A DNA stretch of 64,000 nucleotides from Acinetobacter radioresistens DSM 6976 = NBRC 102413 = CIP 103788 (GTDB lineage Bacteria > Pseudomonadota > Gammaproteobacteria > Pseudomonadales > Moraxellaceae). The position numbers were made by a program, and so were the translations under genes. Below are positions 56,762-64,000 of this stretch, in pieces; position 1 is the first letter of the stretch, and each line of letters begins with the position of its first letter. The stretch lies in the NCBI RefSeq assembly GCF_006757745.1, contig NZ_AP019740.1, forward strand, positions 1,302,001-1,366,000, read 5' to 3'. Under the pieces are notes generated by a model. That model was not told the DNA's origin. It saw nothing but the letters and a program-made list of their open reading frames with translations, and did not search any database.

Positions 56762-57678
56762 GAAAACAGATTAAAAATTTCATTCCTTAAAAACTGATGT
56801 CTTATATTTTTATCTAGATCTTTATGCCAATACATTGCCAGATTTAAGGCTGGCAGTTCAAAAGGTAACTCATATACCTGCACCTGTTTTGAGTAGTGAA
56901 GATTGTCTAATATATTTTTTGGAATAGTTAATATGAACTGATCACTCTGTTCCAAAACCTGTAAGGCAGTAGAATAATGCTGGCAGCGCAGAAAAATTTT
57001 ACGGACCAGTTCCTGACGGTTTAAATAAATATCTTCCAGCAATACACCACTACGCCGTGATGACACACCAATATGCTGGGCCGAAAAGTATAACTCTTTA
57101 GACATTTCAGGTAGCTGTGTACACACTACAAAGCGGTCTTCAACCAGCCTTTTATTGCAAAGTTTTTGTCCAAAATCCTGTTCGAGATCAATGACAAAAT
57201 CAGTTTGTTGTGTAGCAAGATCACTAATAATCATTTTTCGGTCAAGTTTACTGCTCAAAAATTCAATATCACTGTTCAGCTTCTGAAAATGATGAATCAG
57301 TTTGGGGAAAATTAATGGCTCGATTTCATCGTGAATAGCGATCTTTAAATTGTGAACCATGCCGACATCAAAATTTTGATGCTGAAGGACTGAAATTCCC
57401 TGAAGCACCAGTAAGGCATGTTTGACAGGTAAATAGATTTGTTCGGCAAAAGGAGTAGGCCGCATCCTCGCTCCGCTACGTATAAACAGTTCATTTTTTA
57501 AATGTAATCGTAACCGTTGCAAGGCATGGCTTGCTGCAGACTGGCTGATGCATAGAACTTGGGCTGCCTTGGAGATACTTTTTTGCTCATAAACTGCAAT
57601 GAAAAGAGGATATAAGTTGATATCAATATGATGAAAAATGGCAATGTCGAGATAGTTTTCTTTATGAATTTCATGCAT
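56758..57678 (-). CDS. LysR-type transcriptional regulator
   Basis: 306 residues. N-terminal HTH: LYPLFIAVYEQKSISKAAQVLCISQSAASHALQRLRLHLKNELFIRS. The effector-binding domain follows. It is divergent from the ACAD-kinase operon (about 90 bp apart), so it is the likely regulator of that operon. A few codons' uncertainty in the start remains. Confidence 0.9.
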   Translation of the reverse strand: MHEIHKENYLDIAIFHHIDINLYPLFIAVYEQKSISKAAQVLCISQSAASHALQRLRLHLKNELFIRSGARMRPTPFAEQIYLPVKHALLVLQGISVLQHQNFDVGMVHNLKIAIHDEIEPLIFPKLIHHFQKLNSDIEFLSSKLDRKMIISDLATQQTDFVIDLEQDFGQKLCNKRLVEDRFVVCTQLPEMSKELYFSAQHIGVSSRRSGVLLEDIYLNRQELVRKIFLRCQHYSTALQVLEQSDQFILTIPKNILDNLHYSKQVQVYELPFELPALNLAMYWHKDLDKNIRHQFLRNEIFNLFS

Positions 57679-57769
57679 ATTTAAGTATTGAATAAAATCA
57701 TTTGGTTCATATTAAGGTTTGGGCTATGGTAATGTAAATAGAAAATAAGATGATTTCTAAGGATAAAAA

Positions 57770-59011
57770 ATGTTTGAGCTCTCTTCACGTGCACAAGATT
57801 TTGTTCAACGTACCCGTAAATTTATAGAAACAGAAATTGAACCTGTAGAAAAAGTGTTCTGGGAAGAAGTACATCAACTTAATCCCGATGGAAACTGGAA
57901 GAGCTGGCAATGGCCTGAACAGTTGACGGTATTAAAAGAAAAAGCTAAGGCTGCTGGCCTGTGGAATATGTTTTTACCAGATGCTGAGCTTGGTGCAGGG
58001 CTTTCTGTACAGGAGTATGCTCATATAGCTGAACTGACCGGCCGTAGTCTGCTGGCGCCTACTGTATTTAACTGTAATGCGCCAGATAGTGGCAACATGG
58101 AGCTACTCTGGCGTTATGGTAGTGAAGAGCAAAAGCAGCAGTGGCTCAGTCCATTGCTGGCAGGCGAAATCCGGTCAGTATTTTGTATGACTGAACCTGC
58201 TGTGGCTTCTAGTGATGCTACCAATATGCAGGCAACAGCAGTCATTGAAGGTGATGAGATTGTACTTAATGGCCGTAAATGGTGGTCATCAGGTTTAGGG
58301 GATCCAAATGCTAAAGTTATTATTTTTATGGCCCATACGCCAGATGAGAGTAAAGACCGGCATCACCAGCATTCTATGGTTTTAGTACCCATTGATACAG
58401 CAGGCGTGACTATTGAGCGTATGTTACCTGTTTTTGGTGATTATGATGCTCCGCATGGACATGGTGAAATCAGCTTTAATAATGTACGAGTACCACTCAG
58501 TCATTTTATTGGCGGGGCAGGTCAAGGGTTTGAAATTGCCCAGGGACGTTTGGGACCAGGCCGTATACATCATTGCATGCGATGTATTGGAGCTGCGGAA
58601 AAATCATTAGATTTAATGATTGAGCGTGGTATGTCCAGAACTGCATTTGGTAAGGAAATTCTAAAACTGGGAGGCAATCTCGAGCGGGTTGCAGAAGCAC
58701 GTGTAGCCATTGATCAGGCCCGACTTTTAACCTTGTATGCTGCCTATAAAATGGATACTTTAGGAAATATGGCAGCTTTAACGGAGATTTCTGCAATTAA
58801 AGTGGTGGCGCCTAGTGTACTTGAGAAAGTTGTAGATATGGCTATCCAGATTCACGGTGGCGCTGGTATGTCACGTGATACGGTATTAACAGGTTTCTTT
58901 GCACAGGCACGCAGTCTGCGTCTGGCAGATGGCCCTGATGAAGTACATAAGGGTATGATCGCCAAACTAGAACTGGCAAAACGTGGTTATAGTACCCGAA
59001 GAAAAGCTTAA
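57770..59011 (+). CDS. Acyl-CoA dehydrogenase, ACAD10/11-type (LvaC-like)
   Basis: 413 residues. The flavin loop (CMTEPAVASSDATNMQATAV), the W-S-G type stretch LNGRKWWSSGLGDP and the C-terminal HGGAGMSRDTVL ... RSLRLADGPDEVHKGMIAKLEL are characteristic of the ACAD10/11 subgroup. In LvaC of Pseudomonas putida a protein of this type turns 4-phosphoacyl-CoA into 3-hydroxyacyl-CoA. It is the first gene of a four-gene operon with a kinase. Confidence 0.87.
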   Translation: MFELSSRAQDFVQRTRKFIETEIEPVEKVFWEEVHQLNPDGNWKSWQWPEQLTVLKEKAKAAGLWNMFLPDAELGAGLSVQEYAHIAELTGRSLLAPTVFNCNAPDSGNMELLWRYGSEEQKQQWLSPLLAGEIRSVFCMTEPAVASSDATNMQATAVIEGDEIVLNGRKWWSSGLGDPNAKVIIFMAHTPDESKDRHHQHSMVLVPIDTAGVTIERMLPVFGDYDAPHGHGEISFNNVRVPLSHFIGGAGQGFEIAQGRLGPGRIHHCMRCIGAAEKSLDLMIERGMSRTAFGKEILKLGGNLERVAEARVAIDQARLLTLYAAYKMDTLGNMAALTEISAIKVVAPSVLEKVVDMAIQIHGGAGMSRDTVLTGFFAQARSLRLADGPDEVHKGMIAKLELAKRGYSTRRKA

Positions 59012-59031
59012 AAATTCCAGGAATAGAATAA

Positions 59032-60153
59032 ATGACGGTAATTGATGTTGGTGGACAGATCAAAAAAGGCGAAGAACTAGATATTGAAGCTGTAGAACAA
59101 TGGCTAAAACAGCAGGGTATTGATCTGCAGGGTAAGGTTGAAGTAACTCAGTATTCGGGAGGGGCTTCAAATTGGACTTACCGCTTGAACTATGAAAATC
59201 TGGATCTGATACTACGTCGTCCACCTAAAGGGACTAAAGCCAAATCTGCACATGATATGGTTCGTGAATATACAGTACAGAAAAATCTGGCACCTTATTA
59301 TCCGGTAGTACCACAAATGGTCGCCCTTTGTGAGGATGAGTCTGTCATCGGTTGCGACTTTTATGTGATGAAGCGTATAGAGGGAATTATTCCACGTGCC
59401 AAACTGCCGCCAGAGCTTCAGTTGGGTGAAGCACAAGTACATGAGCTATGTATTAATGTCATTGATAAGCTCATTGAATTACATCAAGTACCTTATCAGG
59501 GAACTGAGCTGGAAAAACTTGGTAAAGGCGAAGGCTATTGCCGGCGTCAGGTAGAAGGTTGGGACAAACGCTATGAAAAGGCCAGAACCATCAATGTACC
59601 TTCTTTTAAGTATGTCCGAAAATGGCTGCTGGATAACATACCAGAGGATTCAGAGACCTGCTTAATTCATAACGACTGGCGTTTTGACAATGTAGTGTTG
59701 AGTCCGCAGCAGCCCACACAAGTTATTGGTGTTTTAGACTGGGAAATGGCCACCTTGGGTGATCCATTAATGGATCTGGGCAGCGCCTTGGCTTACTGGG
59801 TAGAACCAACTGATAATATGATCTTCCGTTCTACCCGACGTCAACCAACTCATTTACCGGGTATGTTTAGCCGCAAACAAGTGGTTGAATATTATCTGGA
59901 TAAAACTGGCCTGAAACCTGATAACTGGACCTTTTATGAGGTATTCGGTATTTTTCGTTTAGCGGTCATTGCCCAACAGATTTATTATCGTTATTTTCAT
60001 AGGCAAACTCGAAATCCAGCCTTTAAAAACTTCTGGATCATAATTCAGGCCTTGCATGTACGTGCATTGAAACTGATTGCTCAGCAGAAAATTCATGAAA
60101 ACCCGCTGGCCCAGAAATATGTACATAAGTTGCAGGAGATCCTGAAAAAATGA
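59032..60153 (+). CDS. APH-family kinase (LvaA-like 4-hydroxyacyl-CoA kinase candidate)
   Basis: 373 residues. The aminoglycoside-phosphotransferase fold is shown by IHNDWRFDNVVL (catalytic Brenner HxDxxxxN motif) and VLDWEMATLGDPLMDLGSALAYW (DWE, metal site). It is 20 bp after the ACAD gene. In LvaA and human ACAD10/11 such a domain phosphorylates 4-hydroxyacyl-CoA. The parallel is inferred from the pairing. Confidence 0.87.
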   Translation: MTVIDVGGQIKKGEELDIEAVEQWLKQQGIDLQGKVEVTQYSGGASNWTYRLNYENLDLILRRPPKGTKAKSAHDMVREYTVQKNLAPYYPVVPQMVALCEDESVIGCDFYVMKRIEGIIPRAKLPPELQLGEAQVHELCINVIDKLIELHQVPYQGTELEKLGKGEGYCRRQVEGWDKRYEKARTINVPSFKYVRKWLLDNIPEDSETCLIHNDWRFDNVVLSPQQPTQVIGVLDWEMATLGDPLMDLGSALAYWVEPTDNMIFRSTRRQPTHLPGMFSRKQVVEYYLDKTGLKPDNWTFYEVFGIFRLAVIAQQIYYRYFHRQTRNPAFKNFWIIIQALHVRALKLIAQQKIHENPLAQKYVHKLQEILKK

Positions 60154-60848
60154 CTACAATATATCTGGTTAGACATGGTCAGGCTTCGTTTGGCGCCACT
60201 AGTTATGACCAGCTATCTCCTAATGGAGAACTGCAGGCTAAACTTCTAGGTCAGTACTTCAATAAGATTCTAAAAGATGAACCTTATGTAGTAGCAGGAA
60301 GCATGCGGCGTCATCAGCAGACCGCTCAACTGGCACTTGCAGAATACTTTCCTGAAGTTCCGGTCCAGACATTGAGCGAATGGAATGAGTTTAACCATCA
60401 GCAGGTTTTCTCTCGCTATGAACCCCGTTTTAATGAGCCTGCACTGCTCAAGCAGGATGTTGCCAAAGAAAGCAATCCACGCGCTTACCTGGCTAAAATC
60501 TTCGAAGGTGCCATTCAGCGTTGGACAGGAGGTGATTATCATCATGAATATGATGAATCATGGCCTCACTTCAAGCAACGTGTAGAAACAGCACTCGTAA
60601 ACCTGTGTAATGAGCTAGAAAAATCTAAACCACGTTATGCAATTGTTTTCACTTCAGGAGGGGTTATATCGGTAGCAGTCGGCAAACTTCTGGAGCTTAA
60701 TCCTGACCGGACTTTTGCGCTTAACTGGGCAATCGCCAATACCAGTCTAACTACTATGCGTCTGGTAGGTAATGAGCCACAATTGCTCAGCCTAAATGAA
60801 CATCATTTTATCAAGGCTACTCACCCTGAATTACTTACATGGATATAA
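60150..60848 (+). CDS. Histidine phosphatase family protein (PGM-like)
   Basis: 232 residues. N-terminal YLVRHGQASFG carries the phospho-His motif (RHG), and SMRRHQQTAQLA fits the branch. It overlaps the kinase stop by 4 bp. It might remove a phosphate from a pathway intermediate or a side product. The substrate is unknown. Confidence 0.83.
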   Translation: MTTIYLVRHGQASFGATSYDQLSPNGELQAKLLGQYFNKILKDEPYVVAGSMRRHQQTAQLALAEYFPEVPVQTLSEWNEFNHQQVFSRYEPRFNEPALLKQDVAKESNPRAYLAKIFEGAIQRWTGGDYHHEYDESWPHFKQRVETALVNLCNELEKSKPRYAIVFTSGGVISVAVGKLLELNPDRTFALNWAIANTSLTTMRLVGNEPQLLSLNEHHFIKATHPELLTWI

Positions 60849-60860
60849 AAGGAATAAACC

Positions 60861-61604
60861 ATGGCTAAAACAATCTTAATTACTGGCGCCAGTTCTGGGT
60901 TAGGCGCGGGTATGGCACGCGAATTTGCACAAAAAGGCTATAATCTCGCAATTTGTGCGCGACGGATGGAGCGCTTGGAGCAGCTGAAGCAGGAGCTGGA
61001 GGTTCAATACGGTATTAGAGTTATTGCAAAAACTCTGGATGTAACGCATTACAATGAAGTTTTTGAAGTATTTAAGGCGTTTAAGCAAGAGTTCGGAAAA
61101 ATTGATCGAATTATTGTAAATGCAGGAGTGGGTGAAGGCCGCCGTATTGGTAAGGGAAATTTTGAAGTTAACCGTGCTACAGCAGAAACTAACTTTATTT
61201 CTGCTTTAGCCCAGTGTGAAGCAGCTGTGGAAATTTTCCGTGCACAAAATGCCGGTCATCTTGTCGTAATCTCATCCATGAGTGCTATGCGTGGCTTGCC
61301 AAAGCACCTTTCTACCTATGCTGCCAGTAAAGCGGCTGTAGCGCATCTGGCAGAAGGAATCCGTGCTGAACTTTTAAATACTCCCATCAAGGTTTCAACA
61401 ATTTTCCCTGGTTATATTCGAACCGAACTGAATGAAGGGGCTAAAAAACTTCCATTTGAAGTGGATGAAAAAACCGGTAGCAAAGCACTCGTCGAAGCCA
61501 TTGAAAGAGAGCCCGTTAAAGCTTATGTTCCAAAATGGCCATGGTTACCCATGGGTATCGCAATGAAGATATTGCCTTTAAAACTGGTGAATAAACTTAG
61601 CTAG
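60861..61604 (+). CDS. Short-chain dehydrogenase/reductase
   Basis: 247 residues. TGASSGLGAGMAREFA nucleotide motif, NAGVGEGR, the Ser in VVISSMS and YAASKAA catalytic motif. It is 12 bp downstream of the phosphatase gene, so it is in the operon. It could oxidise the 3-hydroxyacyl product. A strong terminator follows. Confidence 0.85.
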   Translation: MAKTILITGASSGLGAGMAREFAQKGYNLAICARRMERLEQLKQELEVQYGIRVIAKTLDVTHYNEVFEVFKAFKQEFGKIDRIIVNAGVGEGRRIGKGNFEVNRATAETNFISALAQCEAAVEIFRAQNAGHLVVISSMSAMRGLPKHLSTYAASKAAVAHLAEGIRAELLNTPIKVSTIFPGYIRTELNEGAKKLPFEVDEKTGSKALVEAIEREPVKAYVPKWPWLPMGIAMKILPLKLVNKLS

Positions 61605-61608
61605 TACC

Positions 61609-61632
61609 AAGACTCTCCGGAGTCTTTTTTTG
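61609..61632 (+). terminator. Terminator after SDR operon
   Basis: Stem AAGACTC (61609-61615) / GAGTCTT (61620-61626), TCCG loop, T run. Confidence 0.9.
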
Positions 61633-61790
61633 AACAGAATTAAAAAGAAATGTAGGTACTGTTTACCGAAATTAACAGCCTGAACAAAGTATGCATGGAA
61701 CTATATCTGAAACTAAAGTAATTTTTATAAAGATTAGATTTTGAAAACCAAAAAATCAAAGTGCACACGTGATTCAGGAAATTAGTCAGT

Positions 61791-62381
61791 ATGCTTGAAA
61801 ACCAGATTGAAACTCATCCTTTTACACCTTTTTTACCAGAAAATGCAAAGCTGTTGATGTTAGGAAGTTTTCCACCATCGCGTGAGCGCTGGAAAATGGA
61901 GTTTTACTATCCGAACTTTCAAAATGATATGTGGCGAATCTTCGGTCTTATTTTTTTTGAAAATAAAAACTATTTTCTTGATATTGATAAAAAAAGCTTT
62001 AATGAAACTTTAATTTGTGAGTTTCTGGTAGATAAAGGTATAGCCATTTATGATGTTGCGGAAAAAGTAATTCGTCTAAAGGGCAATGCTTCAGATAAAT
62101 TCTTGCAAATCGTGACTACAGTCAAGCTTGAAGAGCTGCTTATGCCGATTCCTGAATGTCATACTCTAATGACCACAGGAGATAAAGCAACAGAAACACT
62201 AATTTCCCTTTTACCTGAAGGAACTGAAAAACCCACTATTGCCATGCCGAGCCATACCCATTTTATGGGCAGAGACCTGAATCTATACCGTATGCCATCT
62301 TCATCACGTGCATATCCATTAGCACTTGAAAAAAAAGCAGAATTATATGGGAACTTTTTTCAGGAAATTGGCCTGATTTAA
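61791..62381 (+). CDS. Uracil-DNA glycosylase superfamily-like protein
   Basis: 196 residues. The motif LMLGSFPPSRERWKMEFYYPNFQNDMWRIFG resembles the active-site region of family 6 (hypoxanthine) or MUG-type glycosylases, and AMPSHTH in the second half is a plausible motif 2. Whether it excises a base is not proven. It is monocistronic. Confidence 0.7.
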   Translation: MLENQIETHPFTPFLPENAKLLMLGSFPPSRERWKMEFYYPNFQNDMWRIFGLIFFENKNYFLDIDKKSFNETLICEFLVDKGIAIYDVAEKVIRLKGNASDKFLQIVTTVKLEELLMPIPECHTLMTTGDKATETLISLLPEGTEKPTIAMPSHTHFMGRDLNLYRMPSSSRAYPLALEKKAELYGNFFQEIGLI

Positions 62382-62412
62382 TGAATATGATCATTTCAAA
62401 AGGATCCATATT

Positions 62413-62446
62413 AAAAAAGCGGCCTATATAGACCGCCTTTTTGTTA
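62413..62446. terminator. Terminator between glycosylase-like gene and putA
   Basis: GCGG (62419-62422) / CCGC with A and T tracts and one bulge, between converging genes. Confidence 0.75.
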
Positions 62447-62462
62447 GACTTTTATAGCCAGC

Positions 62463-64000
62463 TTATACCAGCGTCATCAGGCTGGCATTACCACCTGCAG
62501 CAGCAGTGTTAATACTGATTGCACGTTCAATAACTAAACGCTCAACCGGAATCTGTAACTGTTGCGGCTCTAAGTGAGTAATTCCAACAATTGCACCTTC
62601 GCGCTGTGCGATCTGTTTCTGCAGATTCATGAGTTGGTTCTGACTACCATGATGTAACACAGCATCAAAATCACCAGTTTGAATATTTTCAATGATGTGG
62701 AATTGCTGACGTATAACTTCAGGTAACCTGGCTGCATGTTTTTGATAGAAGTCATTACCTTTAAGTAAAACTGGTTGACTACCTACCGAGAAAATTGCAA
62801 TAAGTTGAGCAATCTGTTCCTGCTCACTCTCTGCCAGACTTAAAGTTCTTTTACGTGGTAACACAGCATACTGATTTGATTCCCCGGTTGGTCCCTGCAA
62901 TTCAAATACTTTCCCTGCAAAGAAGCTTTGCTCTTGGCCCAAAGTATATTGTGGCAGATTCTGTTTTACCCAAGCCAGAAAATCGACATATAACGGATTA
63001 GCACTTGTATGGTTCACCGTCTGTACTGCAAACGGCTGTTCCAGTTTTTTAGGCTGACAATCTTGCATCAAGCGGTATAAATAGAGCGGACCGCCCGCTT
63101 TTGGCCCTGTACCAGATAAACCTTCTCCGCCAAAAGGCTGTACACCTACCACGGCACCTACAATATTACGGTTAATGTAAAGGTTGCCTACTTCTGCATG
63201 TTGAATAACCGTTTGAACTGTTTCATCAATGCGTGTATGTAAACCCATAGTCAAGCCATAGCCTTTAGCATGAATGGCATCAAGTAACTGTGCAAGCTGG
63301 CCCTGTTTGTAGGTAATTACATGCAATACCGGTCCAAAGACTTCACGTTTGAGTTCATTAAGGTTTGGTAACTCAATAAGTGTTGGAAGAATAAAAGTCC
63401 CATCTTTGAACTGGTTTTGCTCCGGATTATGCGCAAACTGGTATACCGGGTAACCTTGTTTCTGCATTTTCTGGATGTGATTTTCTATATTGGTTTTTGC
63501 TTCCTGATCAATTACCGGTCCGATATCTGTATTCAGATAAACCGGATTGCCAACCCGTAACTGCTGCATGCCACCTTTTAGCATATGTAAAAGCGGTTTT
63601 GCATTATCTTCCTGCACACATAAAATACGTAGTGCGGAACAGCGTTGGCCGGCACTATCAAAGGCTGAGCTCAAGACATCGAGCACCACTTGTTCAGTTA
63701 GGGCAGAGGAGTCCACAATCATCGCATTCTGACCGCCTGTTTCAGCAATGAATACCACTGGCTGACCATGACGGGTTACACGACCTGATACAGTTTTTTG
63801 CAGAATCTTGGCAACTTCAGTTGAGCCGGTAAACATGATGCCCTGGATACGTGCATCCTGGCTAAGTAATGCCCCTACAATTTCACCACGGCCTGGCATA
63901 AGCTGTAGCACACTATGAGGAACACCAGCCTCCCATAGCAGTTCAACAGCAAGAGCAGCAATGAGAGGAGTTTGTTCTGCCGGTTTTGCAACTACACAAT
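62463..64000 (-). CDS. putA: Proline utilisation protein PutA, C-terminal part (5' end beyond window)
   Basis: The minus-strand frame runs open off the right edge; over 510 residues are present. The aldehyde dehydrogenase (P5C dehydrogenase) domain shows FIAETGGQNAMIVDS and DSAGQRCSALR (catalytic Cys), and GTGPKAGGPLYLYRL follows. The C-terminal region is the extra domain of long PutA proteins. Proline oxidase and DNA-binding parts would be outside. It oxidises proline to glutamate. Confidence 0.93.
   Translation of the reverse strand, partial: CVVAKPAEQTPLIAALAVELLWEAGVPHSVLQLMPGRGEIVGALLSQDARIQGIMFTGSTEVAKILQKTVSGRVTRHGQPVVFIAETGGQNAMIVDSSALTEQVVLDVLSSAFDSAGQRCSALRILCVQEDNAKPLLHMLKGGMQQLRVGNPVYLNTDIGPVIDQEAKTNIENHIQKMQKQGYPVYQFAHNPEQNQFKDGTFILPTLIELPNLNELKREVFGPVLHVITYKQGQLAQLLDAIHAKGYGLTMGLHTRIDETVQTVIQHAEVGNLYINRNIVGAVVGVQPFGGEGLSGTGPKAGGPLYLYRLMQDCQPKKLEQPFAVQTVNHTSANPLYVDFLAWVKQNLPQYTLGQEQSFFAGKVFELQGPTGESNQYAVLPRKRTLSLAESEQEQIAQLIAIFSVGSQPVLLKGNDFYQKHAARLPEVIRQQFHIIENIQTGDFDAVLHHGSQNQLMNLQKQIAQREGAIVGITHLEPQQLQIPVERLVIERAISINTAAAGGNASLMTLV

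Overview
The window looks like a chromosomal segment of an Acinetobacter-type gammaproteobacterium. It is AT-rich and carries an iscR-iscS-iscU-iscA-hscB-hscA cluster, an aroQ-accB-accC operon, tusDCBE, a cydAB operon with a tiny third subunit, a large PutA, and several stand-alone BLUF photoreceptors whose key residues fall at the positions known from Acinetobacter BlsA. I cannot name the species. This assignment rests on gene content and protein style, not on a database search.

Region 1 (1-16.9 kb) is conserved housekeeping DNA. It has the isc iron-sulfur cluster operon on the minus strand behind an IscR-type operator, a phasin, HU, PpiD, a GNAT acetyltransferase, a pair of acyl-CoA dehydrogenase-like proteins, an ABC1/AarF kinase, PrmB, AroC and a stand-alone CinA C-terminal amidase.

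Region 2 (about 17-34.7 kb) is a distinctly AT-rich accessory zone. It holds many unrecognised small genes, a tRNA-fMet, a cold-shock protein and a YetF-like membrane protein with a zinc ribbon. It also has three BLUF blue-light sensors, an iron-regulated-looking esterase, a BOF protein, and an SDR coupled to a secreted hydrolase. Further along are a very glutamine/asparagine-rich 74-residue protein, a frameshifted diguanylate cyclase, a run of tiny membrane or lipoproteins, and an I78 protease-inhibitor lipoprotein. Several stretches contain broken reading frames.

Region 3 (34.7-44.3 kb) returns to core genes: an amidase, accC-accB-aroQ, tusDCBE, a GalE-like epimerase with an altered YxxxK motif, and fumC behind a possible Fur site. 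Region 4 (44.3-48.9 kb) is a gene graveyard with a decayed tyrosine recombinase, a sugE/gdx copy ended by a Trp-to-stop change, and other broken frames.

Region 5 (48.9-64 kb) contains a MarR-MFS operon, cydAB plus a small subunit, an unknown gene pair, and a MocR-type regulator converging on a LysR regulator. A four-gene operon follows (ACAD, APH-type kinase, histidine phosphatase, SDR) that resembles 4-hydroxyacyl-CoA (levulinate-type) catabolism. The window ends with a glycosylase-like gene and the C-terminal part of putA.

The most interesting points are the BLUF cluster beside a frameshifted diguanylate cyclase, the Q/N-rich low-complexity protein, the kinase/dehydrogenase catabolic operon, the GalE-like active-site change, and the integrase/sugE scar.
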